Positions 53,550 to 62,648 of a stretch of DNA of 64,000 nucleotides are shown here, in pieces. The stretch lies in contig NZ_JOAP01000041.1 of NCBI RefSeq assembly GCF_000720475.1, positions 119,505 through 183,504 of the forward strand. Direction: 5' to 3'. Below the pieces are notes generated by a model that saw nothing but the letters and a program-made list of their open reading frames with translations, was not told the DNA's origin and did not search any database. Made by a program: the position numbers and the translations under genes. Within the stretch, counting starts at the first letter, position 1. Each line of letters opens with the position of its first letter. The DNA comes from Streptomyces aureocirculatus. Lineage in GTDB: Bacteria; Actinomycetota; Actinomycetes; Streptomycetales; Streptomycetaceae.

Positions 53550-54466
53550 GAGGCAGGCCTTTCGTCGGGAGCGGGCTTCCGGTCTGCGGGATCTGCGGGA
53601 TCTGCGGGGCTGGCAGGGGGGCCGGGGGCGGGCGTGCCGTCCGGGAGGCCGGGCGGCTGCCACGGAGTGCCGGGCACCACCAGCGGGGACCCGGTCACCG
53701 GGTCGGGGATCACCACGCACGGGAGGCCGAAGACCTCGCGTACGAGTTCCTCGGTGACGACCTCGGCGGGCGTGCCGGTGGCGACGATCCGCCCGTCCTT
53801 CATGGCGACGAGGTGATCGGCGTACCGGGCGGCCTGGTTCAGGTCGTGCAGGACGACCACGACGGTCCGCCCCCGGTCGTGGTTGAGCTGCCGCACCAGG
53901 TCGAGGACCTCGACCTGGTGGGCGATGTCGAGATACGTCGTCGGCTCGTCGAGGAGCAGCAGCTCCGTCTCCTGTGCGAGCGCCATCGCGATCCACACGC
54001 GCTGCCGCTGCCCGCCCGACAGCTCGTCCACGGGCCGCTCGGCGAGCGTGGCCACGTCGGTGCGCTCCATCGCCTCGGTCACCGCCGTCTCGTCGGCGTC
54101 GGACCACTGCTGCCACCAGCGCTGGTGCGGCTGCCTGCCGCGTGCCACCAGGTCGGCGACGGTGATGGCCTCGGGGGCGAGGGGGGACTGCGGGAGCAGC
54201 CCGACGCGCTGGGCGACGTGCCGCGTGGGCAGTCGCGCGAGGGCTTCGCCGTCGAGCAGGACCGCCCCGCCCCTGGGCTTGAGGAGGCGGCCGAGCGCCC
54301 GCAGGGTCGTGGACTTGCCGCAGGCGTTCGGGCCGACGACGACGGTGACCCGGCCGTCGGGGATCGCGAGGTCGAGGCCGTGCACGACCGTGCGGTCCTC
54401 GTACGCGAGGGTCAGCTCGTGGGCCGCGAGGCGGGCGTGGGCGGCGGCTCGGGCGGGGGCGGTCAC
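53546..54466 (-). CDS. Siderophore-type ABC transporter ATPase (FecE-like)
   Basis: A 306-residue ABC ATPase with Walker [15 protein letters not shown], signature [15 protein letters not shown], Walker [17 protein letters not shown] and the switch [11 protein letters not shown]. It is of the FecE/FepC iron-uptake type. A Pro/Ala/Asp-rich C-terminal tail of about 60 residues ([19 protein letters not shown] and [12 protein letters not shown]) is an unusual extension. The GTG start overlaps the permease stop by 4 bp. Confidence 0.93.
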   Translation of the reverse strand: MTAPARAAAHARLAAHELTLAYEDRTVVHGLDLAIPDGRVTVVVGPNACGKSTTLRALGRLLKPRGGAVLLDGEALARLPTRHVAQRVGLLPQSPLAPEAITVADLVARGRQPHQRWWQQWSDADETAVTEAMERTDVATLAERPVDELSGGQRQRVWIAMALAQETELLLLDEPTTYLDIAHQVEVLDLVRQLNHDRGRTVVVVLHDLNQAARYADHLVAMKDGRIVATGTPAEVVTEELVREVFGLPCVVIPDPVTGSPLVVPGTPWQPPGLPDGTPAPGPPASPADPADPADRKPAPDERPAS

Positions 54467-55620
54467 GCGGTGCCTCCATTGCGGACGGTTCGGCTGCGGG
54501 CGATCAGCCAGATCAGGTACGGGGCTCCGACGGCCGCCGTCAGGACGCCCACCGGTAGTTCGGTCGGCGCGAACAGCCTGCGGGCGAGGAGGTCGGCGAT
54601 GACGACGACGAGGGCGCCGAGCAGGGCCGAGGACAGCAGCGGGATCTGCGCGGTGCGGGTGAGGCGGCGGGCGATCTGCGGGGCGAGCAGCGCCACGAAG
54701 TCGACGGGGCCCGCGGCGCCGGTCGCCAGCGAGGCGAGGACGACGCCGAGCAGGACGAGGCCGAGGCGGACGCCGCCCAGACGGGTGCCGAGCGCGGTCG
54801 CCGTGTCGTCGTCCAGGGTGACCGCGCGCTGGGCCCGTGCCGCCCAGGCCACGAAGGGGAGCAGGACGAGGAGGGCGAGAGCGAGGGGTTCCACTTCCGC
54901 CCAGCTTCGGCCGTTCAGGGAGCCCGTCATCCAGATCTGCGCCTGCTGGGCGACCAGGTAGTCGCCCTTCGTCATGAACAGCGTGGTCACCGAGCGCAGC
55001 GCGATCGCGAAGCCGATGCCGATGAGGACGAAGCGGGTGGCGTGCAGGCCGCCTCGCCAGGCGAACACGTACACCAGGGCGGCGGCGAGGATGCCGCCTG
55101 CCACGGACAGGTACGGGAGCACCATGTACGAGGTGAGGCCGTACGTCATCGCGCCCACCGTCAGGGCGCTCGCGCCCTGGCTGATGCCGATGATGTCCGG
55201 GCTGGCCAGGGGGTTGCGGGCGACCGTCTGGATGAGGGCGCCCGCGACGCCGAAGGCTGTGCCGACCAGGAGGCCGACCGTCATCCTCGGGGTGCGGAGG
55301 GTGCCTACCACCAGGTCGTGGGGGGTGGGGTGGCCGAAGAGGGCCTTCAGGGCTTCCTCGGGGGGTACGTAGGTCTCGCCCACGCAGAGGTATGCCAGGC
55401 AGGCGGCGGCCAGGAGGGCGGCCAGGGCGGCCGTGACTGCGCCGGAGCGGCGGTGCAGCAGGAAGGTGGCCTTCCGGAACCGGAGTACCGCGTAGCCGGG
55501 TGGGCGCATACGTGACGGCTGGCCGGAACCGTGGGTTTTGCCCACCCGTTCCGCCCTGCGGAACGCCTGCCCAAAACGGGGGCGGGAAAGGGCGTGCCCG
55601 GAGGGGGGATCGGGCCTCAT
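54463..55620 (-). CDS. Siderophore-type ABC transporter permease 2 (FecCD family)
   Basis: A 385-residue permease with about nine or ten helices. FecCD landmarks are [54 protein letters not shown] and [18 protein letters not shown]. The coupled start at 55620 adds a roughly 37-residue polar extension before the first helix; ATG at 55509 is a shorter alternative. The upstream permease stop overlaps its start (ATGA). Confidence 0.9.
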   Translation of the reverse strand: MRPDPPSGHALSRPRFGQAFRRAERVGKTHGSGQPSRMRPPGYAVLRFRKATFLLHRRSGAVTAALAALLAAACLAYLCVGETYVPPEEALKALFGHPTPHDLVVGTLRTPRMTVGLLVGTAFGVAGALIQTVARNPLASPDIIGISQGASALTVGAMTYGLTSYMVLPYLSVAGGILAAALVYVFAWRGGLHATRFVLIGIGFAIALRSVTTLFMTKGDYLVAQQAQIWMTGSLNGRSWAEVEPLALALLVLLPFVAWAARAQRAVTLDDDTATALGTRLGGVRLGLVLLGVVLASLATGAAGPVDFVALLAPQIARRLTRTAQIPLLSSALLGALVVVIADLLARRLFAPTELPVGVLTAAVGAPYLIWLIARSRTVRNGGTA

Positions 55621-56615
55621 GCCACCACCGCCCCGCTGCGCACCAGGATCACCAGGAACGGGACCCCGATCAAGGCGGTCATGACCCCCGCCGGGACCTC
55701 GCTCGGGGGGAAGAGGATGCGGCCGGTCGTGTCGGAGACGAGGAGCATGGTGGGGCCGAGGAGGGCGGCCAGGGGGAGGGTCCAGCGGTGGGCGGTGCCG
55801 ATGAGGGCGCGGGCGATGTGGGGGACCGCGAGGCCGATGAAGGCGATGGGTCCGGCGGCGGCGACACCCACGGCGGTGAGGACGGTGGCGCCGAGTCCGC
55901 CCACGATCCGTACCGCGGGGACCTGCTGGCCGAGCCCCTTCGCCATGTCGTCGCCGAGGGCGAGCGCGTCGAGGCCGCGGGCGACGGAGAGGACGAGGAG
56001 GAGACCCACCAGGAGGAACGGCCAGGTCCTTGCGGCGATGTCGGCGTCGCGGCCGGACAGCGAGCCGACCTGCCAGAAGCGGAACTCGTCGAGCGCGGAG
56101 CCCTTGGTGGTGAGGACGGCGGTGGTGACGGAGACGAGCAGGGCGTTGACGGCGGCGCCGCCGAGGGCGAGCTTGACGGGGGTGGCACCGCCGCGCCCGC
56201 TGTTGGCGACGGCGTACACCGCGACGGAGGCGACACCCGCACCGGCGAAGGCGTACCCGACGTAGCCGGTCAGCGTGTGCACGCCCGCGTAGGCGATGGC
56301 GAGGACGACGCCGACGGAGGCGCCCTGGCTGATGCCGAGGATGCCGGGGTCGGCGATGGGGTTGCGGGTGATGCCCTGGAGGGCCGTACCGGCGACGGCG
56401 AGCGCGGCGCCCACCATCACCCCGACGAGGGTACGGGGCAGCCGCATCTCCCGGACCACTTCGGCGTCGGCACCGTGCCCGCCGCCGATGAGGGCGTCGA
56501 AGACCTCGTACGGCGCGATCGCGCGGGCGCCGACAGCGAGGCTGAACAGGACCGCGAGCAGCAGGGCCACCACCGCCGCCGCCATCGCGACAGCGCGTCC
56601 GACGGACACACGCAT
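55617..56615 (-). CDS. Siderophore-type ABC transporter permease 1 (FecCD family)
   Basis: A 332-residue FecCD permease, first gene of the operon. Landmarks are [79 protein letters not shown] and [20 protein letters not shown]. It pairs with permease 2 as a heterodimer. The ATG lies 7 nt after TAGAAT on the minus strand. No DmdR/IdeR iron-box consensus is recognisable nearby. Confidence 0.92.
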   Translation of the reverse strand: MRVSVGRAVAMAAAVVALLLAVLFSLAVGARAIAPYEVFDALIGGGHGADAEVVREMRLPRTLVGVMVGAALAVAGTALQGITRNPIADPGILGISQGASVGVVLAIAYAGVHTLTGYVGYAFAGAGVASVAVYAVANSGRGGATPVKLALGGAAVNALLVSVTTAVLTTKGSALDEFRFWQVGSLSGRDADIAARTWPFLLVGLLLVLSVARGLDALALGDDMAKGLGQQVPAVRIVGGLGATVLTAVGVAAAGPIAFIGLAVPHIARALIGTAHRWTLPLAALLGPTMLLVSDTTGRILFPPSEVPAGVMTALIGVPFLVILVRSGAVVA

Positions 56616-56622
56616 CGGGCTG

Positions 56623-56628
56623 ATTCTA
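56623..56628 (-). promoter_or_regulatory. Leaderless-type -10 of the siderophore transporter operon
   Basis: TAGAAT on the minus strand, 7 nt before the ATG of permease 1. It is divergent from the HAD gene's -10 at 56670-56675. Confidence 0.5.
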
Positions 56629-56669
56629 GGGCGGCAGGGGCGCCCGCGCCCCGGTATCCGGGTGCTCGG

Positions 56670-56675
56670 CAGAAT
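56670..56675 (+). promoter_or_regulatory. Leaderless-type -10 of the HAD gene
   Basis: CAGAAT lies 6 nt before the ATG at 56682. Confidence 0.4.
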
Positions 56676-56681
56676 GGGGGC

Positions 56682-57353
56682 ATGACCTCACGGACCGACC
56701 GGGCACCCGGCGCACTCACCGTCGGCTTCGACCTCGACATGACCCTGATCGACTCCCGCCCCGGCATCCGCGCCTGCTACCTGGAGCTTTCCGCGCGCAC
56801 CGGTACATACATAGACGCGGACCTGGCGATCACCCGGCTCGGGCCGCCCCTGGAGGAGGAGCTGAAGCACTGGTTTCCAGCCGATCACGTGGCGCCCATG
56901 GCCACGCTCTACCGCGAGCTCTACCCCGCGTACGCGATCGAGGCGTCGCCCGCGATGCCCGGCGCCCGCGAGGCTGTCGCGGCGGTACGGGCGGCGGGCG
57001 GGCGCCCGCTGGTCGTCACGGCGAAGTACGAGCCGAACGCCAAGCTCCACATGAAGCACCTGGACTTCGACGTGGACCTCGTCGGCAACCTGTGGGCCGA
57101 GCAGAAGGCGCAGGCCCTGCGCGAGTACGGGGCCACGGTGTACGTCGGCGACCACACCGGGGACGTACGCGGCGCGCGTACGGCGGGCGCGCTGTCCGTA
57201 GCGGTGCCGACCGGGCCGTGCGACGCAGCCGAACTGCGCGCAGCGGGCGCCGACGTCGTACTCGACGATCTGAACGCCTTCCCCGCCTGGCTGGCCGCCC
57301 ACACCGCCGAGGCCGCCTACGGCGCCGAGGGACCCGCCGCTGACCTGGCCTGA
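56682..57353 (+). CDS. HAD-superfamily phosphatase
   Basis: A 223-residue HAD hydrolase. Motif I is FDLDMTLIDS (nucleophile and acid/base Asp), with VVTAKYEPNAKLHMKHL in the motif II/III region and YVGDHTGDVRGAR as motif IV. The cap is a helical type I (LELSARTGTYIDADLAITRL). Phosphoglycolate phosphatase-like or nucleotidase activity is likely, but the substrate is not set by sequence. The ATG at 56682 follows a leaderless-type -10. Its 3' end overlaps a converging small membrane protein gene by 37 bp. Confidence 0.87.
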   Translation: MTSRTDRAPGALTVGFDLDMTLIDSRPGIRACYLELSARTGTYIDADLAITRLGPPLEEELKHWFPADHVAPMATLYRELYPAYAIEASPAMPGAREAVAAVRAAGGRPLVVTAKYEPNAKLHMKHLDFDVDLVGNLWAEQKAQALREYGATVYVGDHTGDVRGARTAGALSVAVPTGPCDAAELRAAGADVVLDDLNAFPAWLAAHTAEAAYGAEGPAADLA

Positions 57354-57580
57354 CGGCGCTGGTGGGCGATGGAGCGCAGCACACCTCCGCCCGCGATGAG
57401 GAAACCGATGCCCATCAGCATGCACACGGCATAAGCGACGGGCGGGAATGGGTCTGCGCCGAGGAACAGCGGGGCCACCGTGACCAGAGTGGCCACGGCG
57501 CCGACGAAGAAAACGATCGCGCCAATCCGGACGAGTCCGTCGCCCGGCCCGGTGGAATTCGCTTGGGTTTTGTCACGCAC
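57317..57580 (-). CDS. Small two-helix membrane protein
   Basis: An 87-residue protein with two helices (VRIGAIVFFVGAVATLVTVA and AYAVCMLMGIGFLIAGGGVL), polar termini and a basic C-terminus (RQARSAAG). A short hydrophilic FLGADPFPP loop connects the helices. Function unknown; the type is common in actinobacteria. Confidence 0.75.
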   Translation of the reverse strand: MRDKTQANSTGPGDGLVRIGAIVFFVGAVATLVTVAPLFLGADPFPPVAYAVCMLMGIGFLIAGGGVLRSIAHQRRQARSAAGPSAP

Positions 57581-57798
57581 CGGACCAGGGTAGTTCCCAG
57601 CGCGAAGGAAGAAACCGGGGACGTCTTGTCACCGGCGCAGGGACCCATAGTCTTGGAGCCGGCGGGTCGGGCGACCCGCTGTAGTGCTATCCAGAGCCGA
57701 TTACGCATGCCCGGCGGGCCGGAGTCCGCCGGGTGGCGTCGCGGCACCCACGGGTACACCCACGTGTACGACGACGAGTACGAGGACGAGGACTTCAC

Positions 57799-58182
57799 GT
57801 GCCTACCGGCAAGGTCAAGTGGTTCAACAGCGAGAAGGGCTTTGGCTTTCTCTCCCGCGACGACGGCGGCGACGTCTTCGTGCATTCCTCCGTACTGCCC
57901 GCCGGCGTCGACACACTCAAGCCCGGCCAGCGCGTCGAATTCGGCGTGGTGGCGGGCCAGCGTGGGGACCAGGCCCTTTCCGTGACCCTTCTCGACCCGA
58001 CCCCGTCGGTCGCCGCGGCCCAGCGCCGTAAGCCGGACGAACTGGCGTCCATCGTCCAGGATTTGACGACCCTGCTCGAAAACATTACGCCCATGCTGGA
58101 AAAGGGGCGTTACCCCGACAAGGCCTCCGGCGCGAAGATCGCCGGTTTGCTGCGCGCGGTGGCGGACCAGCTCGACGTCTGA
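57799..58182 (+). CDS. Cold-shock protein with C-terminal extension
   Basis: A 127-residue protein. Residues 1-66 are a cold-shock domain ([17 protein letters not shown] with RNP1 KGFGFL and RNP2 VFVHSSV). The remaining ~60 residues ([20 protein letters not shown] and [19 protein letters not shown]) form a helical extension absent from the short cold-shock protein in this window, perhaps for dimerisation or protein contacts. The GTG at 57799 gives the family start. It lies just upstream of the menaquinone genes but on the opposite strand. Confidence 0.9.
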   Translation: MPTGKVKWFNSEKGFGFLSRDDGGDVFVHSSVLPAGVDTLKPGQRVEFGVVAGQRGDQALSVTLLDPTPSVAAAQRRKPDELASIVQDLTTLLENITPMLEKGRYPDKASGAKIAGLLRAVADQLDV

Positions 58183-58232
58183 ACGCCCACGTTCGGGTGG
58201 CCGCAGCGTGCCGCGCCGCAGATCGCGCTGCG

Positions 58233-58392
58233 CGCTCGTCCTCAAACGCCGGACGGGCTGAATCTCCGCCGCAGATCCCAGCCCCTCCGGCGAGAAGATT
58301 TCAGCCCCTCCGGCGTTTGAGGAGCGGGGTCTGGGGCGGAGCCCCAGTTCGGGAAGGGGCGGGATCGGGGAGCCCCCGGCAGGGGCCCGGCC
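58233..58392. repeat. Dispersed element, two facing copies, abutting the mqnD stop
   Basis: CTCAAACGCCGGACGGGCTG (about 58241) faces an inverted CAGCCCCTCCGGCGTTTGAG (about 58301) with a degenerate repeat between. The second copy continues through a GGGGCGGAGCCCC hairpin and GGGAAGGGGCGGGATCGGGG to the mqnD stop. The whole can fold into a long hairpin between convergent genes. Confidence 0.85.
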
Positions 58393-59280
58393 TCAGGGGA
58401 ACGTCAGGGCGCCCGGGCGCAGGGCAGGGACCAAACCTTCCGCGGCCGCGCGGGTGAGGAGGCCGCGGACCGCTGCGTAGCCGTCTTCGCCGAGGTCCGC
58501 CGTGAACTCGTTCACATACAACCCGATGTGCTGATCGGCGACAGCGGGATCCATCTCCTGGGCATGGTCGAGGACATAGGGACGAGAGGCCTCGGGATCG
58601 TCCCAGGCCATCCGCACGGAAGCCCGCGCGGCCCCCGCGAGCCCCCGCAGCACCCCCTCCCCGAGCCCCCGCCGCGCAACGATCGCCCCGAGCGGAATGG
58701 GCAGCCCGGTCGTCGCCTCCCAGTGCTCACCCATATCGGCCAGCTTGTGCAGCCCGTAATTCTGATAGGTGAACCGCGCCTCGTGGATGACGAGTCCGCC
58801 GTCGACCTTCCCGTCCCGCACGGCGGGCATGATCTGGTCGAACGGCAGCACGACGACCTCGCCGACGCCGCCGGGCAGCACATCGGCGGCCCACAGCCGG
58901 AACAGCAGATAGGCGGTCGACTTCTCGCTGGGCACGGCGACCGTCCCACCGGTGAGGTCGACCCCGGCCTCCCGGGTGAGGACCAGCGGCCCGCACCCAC
59001 GCCCGAGCGCCCCGCCGCAGGGCAGCAGGGCGTACTCGTCGAGGACGTAGGGGAGGACGGCGTACGACACCTTCAGCACGTCGAAGTCGGCGTCGGCGGC
59101 GGGGGCCAGGCCGCGCGCGGCGGCCTCCGCGATGCCGTTGGTGATGTCGATGTCGGCGAAGGTCACGTCGAGCTCGGGGGCGCCGGGCACCCGGCCGTGC
59201 GCCCACGCGTCGAAGACGAAGGTGTCGTTCGGGCAGGGCGAGTAGGCGATCTTCAGGGGCCGGTCCGGGTATTCAGTCAT
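58393..59280 (-). CDS. mqnD: 1,4-dihydroxy-6-naphthoate synthase MqnD
   Basis: A 295-residue enzyme of the futalosine pathway of menaquinone synthesis, producing 1,4-dihydroxy-6-naphthoate from cyclic de-hypoxanthinyl futalosine. It has the periplasmic-binding-like fold: KIAYSPCPNDTFVFDAWAHG, NGIAEAAARG, LKVSYAVLPYVLDEYALL, VAVPSEKSTAYLLFRLW and LVIHEARFTYQNYGL. The ATG at 59280 lies 8 bp inside the upstream mqnB, so the pair is coupled. Length is normal. Confidence 0.94.
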   Translation of the reverse strand: MTEYPDRPLKIAYSPCPNDTFVFDAWAHGRVPGAPELDVTFADIDITNGIAEAAARGLAPAADADFDVLKVSYAVLPYVLDEYALLPCGGALGRGCGPLVLTREAGVDLTGGTVAVPSEKSTAYLLFRLWAADVLPGGVGEVVVLPFDQIMPAVRDGKVDGGLVIHEARFTYQNYGLHKLADMGEHWEATTGLPIPLGAIVARRGLGEGVLRGLAGAARASVRMAWDDPEASRPYVLDHAQEMDPAVADQHIGLYVNEFTADLGEDGYAAVRGLLTRAAAEGLVPALRPGALTFP

Positions 59281-60079
59281 GCCTGTTCCAACTCTCCAGT
59301 ACGGGCGTGAACTTCCCGAACGCCCCGGTGAGCGCGGCCAGCGCGTCGCCGATGCGCCAGGCGGCGCGGTCGCGCGGGCCCACCGGGTTGGAGACCGCAC
59401 GGAGTTCGAGGACGGGCAGCCCGTACAGGGCGGCGGCCTCGGCGACGCCGAAGCCCTCCATCGCCTCCGCGAGGGCCCGCGCGTGCCGGGCACGCAGCGC
59501 GGCGGCGCGCTCGGCGGTGCCGGTCACGGTGGAGACGGTGAGGACGGTGCCGACCGCGGCGCCCGTGGCGGCGGCGACCGCGGCGACGAGGGAGGGCGGG
59601 GGTTCATGGGTGACCCGGCCGAAGCCGAGGTCAGTGACGGGCAGGAAGCCGTCGGGCGTCTCGGCGCCCAGGTCGGCCGCGGTGACGGCGTCGGCGACGA
59701 CGAGGGAGCCGACGGGCGCGTCCCACTGGAAGCCGCCGCCGATCCCGGCGGAGACCACCAGGTCGTACGGGGTGCCCGCCGCGTCGGCCAGGGCGAGGGC
59801 GCGGGCCGTGGCGGCGGCCGCGGCGGCCGGTCCGACACCGGCGACGAGCAGCTCGACGACGGGGCCCGCGGGGCCTTCGGGGTGGCCCGGGCGGGCGCCG
59901 GGACCGGCACCGGGATCGTCAGCGGCGCCGGGGCGGGCGCCGGGGCCGTGCAGGCCGGACGCCACCGCGTCCCGTTCGGCGGGGACCGCGGTGGCGATCA
60001 GGACACGCGGGCCCGGGGGCCGGGTCCGGGGTGGGGTCCCGGTCAGGCGTCCGAGTCCTTCTTGAACTTGAACGACCAC
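59273..60079 (-). CDS. mqnB: Futalosine hydrolase MqnB
   Basis: A 268-residue nucleoside-phosphorylase-fold enzyme that removes hypoxanthine from futalosine. Landmarks are VLIATAVPAERDAVASG, VSAGIGGGFQWDAPVGSLVVADA, AEAMEGFGVAEAA and VLELRAVSNPVGPRDRAAW. A low-complexity Gly/Pro/Ala insert (GPGARPGAADDPGAGPGARP) follows the first strand and is unusual. No ATG is near; the GTG at 60079 is in frame and overlaps the upstream DUF2771 gene by 37 bp. The true start is therefore uncertain. Confidence 0.9.
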   Translation of the reverse strand: MVVQVQEGLGRLTGTPPRTRPPGPRVLIATAVPAERDAVASGLHGPGARPGAADDPGAGPGARPGHPEGPAGPVVELLVAGVGPAAAAAATARALALADAAGTPYDLVVSAGIGGGFQWDAPVGSLVVADAVTAADLGAETPDGFLPVTDLGFGRVTHEPPPSLVAAVAAATGAAVGTVLTVSTVTGTAERAAALRARHARALAEAMEGFGVAEAAALYGLPVLELRAVSNPVGPRDRAAWRIGDALAALTGAFGKFTPVLESWNRHD

Positions 60080-60543
60080 AGCCCGGTCGCCTTGGCGCCA
60101 CCCTCGGCCTTGCCGCCCTCAAGGAGGCTCACCGTGGTCGACTTGCCGCCGCCCCCGTACTGCTGGTTGAAGAACACGCTGCCCGGGATGACGACGTACG
60201 TCTTCTTGCTGGCCTCCGTCAGCGGCTGGCCGTTCATCAGGAGTGTCCAGCCCTTGTCGGCGACCTCCGGGTCCACGCCGAAGCGGACCTTCTCGTCCGG
60301 GTCGATCGTGATGGACTTGACGTCCGTCTTGTCCTTCAGGCACTTCTGCACCTCGGACGGCTTCAGCTCCTTGCCGTCGTTGTAGCAGGCGGCCTCGGAG
60401 TGCACGGACTTGCTGCCGACCGTCACGGTGGCAAGGGGCGTCGGCTTGTCACAGGCCGACAGGACGAGAAGTCCGGCGGAGACGGCGCCGAGGGCGGCGA
60501 CGGTGCGGCGGCGACGCGCCGAGCGGAGTACCAGGGAGGTCAT
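60043..60543 (-). CDS. DUF2771 lipoprotein
   Basis: A 166-residue exported lipoprotein. A basic n-region (RSARRRRT) and hydrophobic core lead to lipobox VLSAC near residue 31. The mature part, with TVTVGSKSVHSEAACYNDGK, VQKCLKDK and TYVVIPGSVFFNQQYGGGGK, matches the actinobacterial DUF2771 family. Two cysteines could form a disulfide. Function unknown. It is upstream of mqnB on the same strand, an overlap that suggests co-transcription. Confidence 0.86.
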   Translation of the reverse strand: MTSLVLRSARRRRTVAALGAVSAGLLVLSACDKPTPLATVTVGSKSVHSEAACYNDGKELKPSEVQKCLKDKTDVKSITIDPDEKVRFGVDPEVADKGWTLLMNGQPLTEASKKTYVVIPGSVFFNQQYGGGGKSTTVSLLEGGKAEGGAKATGLWSFKFKKDSDA

Positions 60544-60624
60544 GCCCGAAGGTTATCGGGCCAAGGCCCGACGCCCTCCAGGCGGGGGTGCGGCGTGCCG
60601 CGCCCCTTCAGGGCCGCGGGGGCG

Positions 60625-60660
60625 GCCCCGTAAGGGGCGCGGGGAACTGCGCGACCAGCG
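60625..60660. repeat. Inverted copy of the GCGCAGTTCCCCGCGCCCCT motif
   Basis: GGGGCGCGGGGAACTGCGCG follows a CCGTAAGG arm. It is the reverse complement of the motif at 17531-17560. Confidence 0.65.
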
Positions 60661-60666
60661 CGCTAC

Positions 60667-60715
60667 AAGCCGCAGACGCGTCTGCGTGCTCGCCCGGCAG
60701 ACGCGTCTGCGGCTT
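60667..60715. terminator. Perfect 19-bp hairpin terminator, bidirectional
   Basis: AAGCCGCAGACGCGTCTGC pairs perfectly with its complement across an 11-nt loop. Each arm contains the palindrome GCAGACGCGTCTGC, so cruciform or alternative folds are possible. TTTCGC follows on the plus strand. It lies between the DUF2771 start and the MFS stop. Confidence 0.8.
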
Positions 60716-60809
60716 TTCGCGCGCTGAGCGCGCCCACGCGGCGGAGCCGCACATCGATACAGCCCCGCGCCCCTGACGGGGCGCCGCCCGCCCCGGGGTC
60801 CGGGCGGGG

Positions 60810-62306
60810 TCAGACGACTCGGGGGCGGCCGAGGCCACCGGCGCGGCGGGAGGCTGCGAGGAGGCCCTTCGCGGTGGGAAGCCACCCCGCCGCGACAATC
60901 GCCGCCGCGACGGTCAGACCGAGCGTGCCGTTGAGGGGCAGCGCGATGCCGATACCACCGCCCACCACCCACGCCATCTGCAACAGCGTCTCGGACCTGG
61001 CGAACGCCGACGTACGGACGGCCTCCGGCACGTCCCGCTGGATCACAGCGTCCAGGGACAGCTTCGAAAGCGCCTGCGCGAAACCCGCGACGGCCGCGAG
61101 CGACGCGATGCCGACGGGCCCGTAGAACACCACCGCGCACACCGCCACCCCGAGCACCACCGCCACCACGGTCACGATGATCAGCTCAGGGGCCCGCGTC
61201 TTCAGCCACGCCCCGACGGCCGTACCGAGCGCGTTGCCCGCGCCCGCCGCCACCCCCACTATCCCCAGGGACACCGCCGCGCTCTGCCCGCCCATTGGAT
61301 GCTCGCGCAGCAGGAACGCGAGGAAGAAGATGAGGAACCCGGAGAGCCCGCGCTGCGCCGCGTTCACGACGAGCCCGTGCGTCACGGACGGGCCGACGGT
61401 ACGCAGCCCGAGCCGCCCCCGACGCGAGGTGTCGTCGTCCCGGTCCTGGTTCTGGTCCCGGTCCTGGTTCTGGTCCCGGCCCTGGTTGCGGTCCCGGCCC
61501 TGCTGCCGCTCCCGGTGCCGCTCCCGGGCGCGCTTCAGGCGCAGGTGCTCCTCGTCGGCGGCGAGCAGCGCCTTGCTCTCGCCCTTGGCCGAGTCCACCT
61601 TGTGGGGCAGCGTGAAGGACAGCACCGTCCCCGCGATGAACAGCACGAAAGCCCCGTACAAAGGCCAACGCGCCCCGAGCGCCTGGAGCCCCGCCCCGAC
61701 GGGCGCGGCCACCCCCGTGGCGAGCAGCCCGCTGAGGGTCACCCGGGAGTTGGCCTTCACCAGCGAGAAGCCCATGGGCAGCAGCCTGGGCACGACGGCG
61801 CTGCGCACGACCCCGTACGCCTTCGAGGCGACGAGCACGCCGAGCGCGGCCGGATACAGCTCCAGACCGCCCGTCACGACGGCGCCCGACAGCATCAGGG
61901 CGAGCAGGGCGCGCGCCAGCATCGCACCCGCCATCGCGGCGCGGCGGCCGTGCGGCAGGCGGTCCAGGAGTGGGCCGATGACGGGGGCGAGGAGCGTGAA
62001 CGGGGCCATCGTGATCGCCAGGTACAGCGCGACGCGGCCGCGGGCCTCGTCCGTCGGCACGGAGAAGAACACCGTCGACGCGAGCGCGATGGTGATCATG
62101 ACGTCACCCGCGCCGTTCACCGCGTGCAACTCGATCAGCTTGCCGAGCCCCGACTCGCCCGCGCCGTTCGCATGCGTGGCCTTACGGATGCCCCTGGCCG
62201 TACGTGTGAAGGGCCACCGCAGGGCACGCCCGAGCGCCCGGGCACCCCGGGTGCCCGCACCCGGCCGCCCGGTGGGGCGGGTCGACGACCACTTGACGCC
62301 AGTCAC
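60810..62306 (-). CDS. MFS transporter
   Basis: A 498-residue major facilitator protein with about 12 helices. The central cytoplasmic loop (about residues 250-300) is a charged repeat (RERHRERQQGRDRNQGRDQN and so on) encoded by an 18-bp DNA repeat near 61436-61495. LPLLPHGRR-type loop 2-3 sequence appears as LLDRLPHGRRAAMAGAMLAR. Substrate is unknown; the sequence resembles actinobacterial drug-type exporters. The GTG at 62306 lies 6 nt after CACTAT. It is preceded by the dispersed element. Confidence 0.83.
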   Translation of the reverse strand: MTGVKWSSTRPTGRPGAGTRGARALGRALRWPFTRTARGIRKATHANGAGESGLGKLIELHAVNGAGDVMITIALASTVFFSVPTDEARGRVALYLAITMAPFTLLAPVIGPLLDRLPHGRRAAMAGAMLARALLALMLSGAVVTGGLELYPAALGVLVASKAYGVVRSAVVPRLLPMGFSLVKANSRVTLSGLLATGVAAPVGAGLQALGARWPLYGAFVLFIAGTVLSFTLPHKVDSAKGESKALLAADEEHLRLKRARERHRERQQGRDRNQGRDQNQDRDQNQDRDDDTSRRGRLGLRTVGPSVTHGLVVNAAQRGLSGFLIFFLAFLLREHPMGGQSAAVSLGIVGVAAGAGNALGTAVGAWLKTRAPELIIVTVVAVVLGVAVCAVVFYGPVGIASLAAVAGFAQALSKLSLDAVIQRDVPEAVRTSAFARSETLLQMAWVVGGGIGIALPLNGTLGLTVAAAIVAAGWLPTAKGLLAASRRAGGLGRPRVV

Positions 62307-62312
62307 GCAGTC

Positions 62313-62318
62313 ATAGTG
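62313..62318 (-). promoter_or_regulatory. Leaderless-type -10 of the MFS gene
   Basis: CACTAT on the minus strand is followed by GACTGC and the GTG start. Confidence 0.4.
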
Positions 62319-62344
62319 CCCCGAACGGGCCGGGACTAGCGGCA

Positions 62345-62420
62345 ATCAGCCCGTCCGGCGTTTGAGGACGAGGTCCGAAGGCCCGAAAGCGGGGGGAGCG
62401 GGGGCGCAGCCCCCGTAGTC
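62345..62420. repeat. Dispersed intergenic element, copy 8 (inverted)
   Basis: CAGCCCGTCCGGCGTTTGAG, GACGAGGTCCGAAGGCC and GGGGGCGCAGCCCCC, in the same orientation as the copy at 25893. It lies between the divergent MFS and DUF3027 genes. The rest of the 342-bp region to 62648 holds no clear gene. Confidence 0.8.
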
Positions 62421-62648
62421 ATCCGGTACGCCGGTGTGGGCCCAGGGGCCAGAAGAAGGTAGCGTGCGTAACGCGCTACGGCGGTTGTCCTCGGCCGCGC
62501 GCCTCACGGTCATCCCGCAGAATGGATGGCGAAGGTGCGCCCGGCGACGTCGGGCGCGGACGTCGACGCGGCCCCCTGGTCCGCTCCGTTCGTGCCCCCG
62601 CGTAAGGGTGGCGCACTCGTGAGACGGCGTAGGAGAGAAGCGATACCT

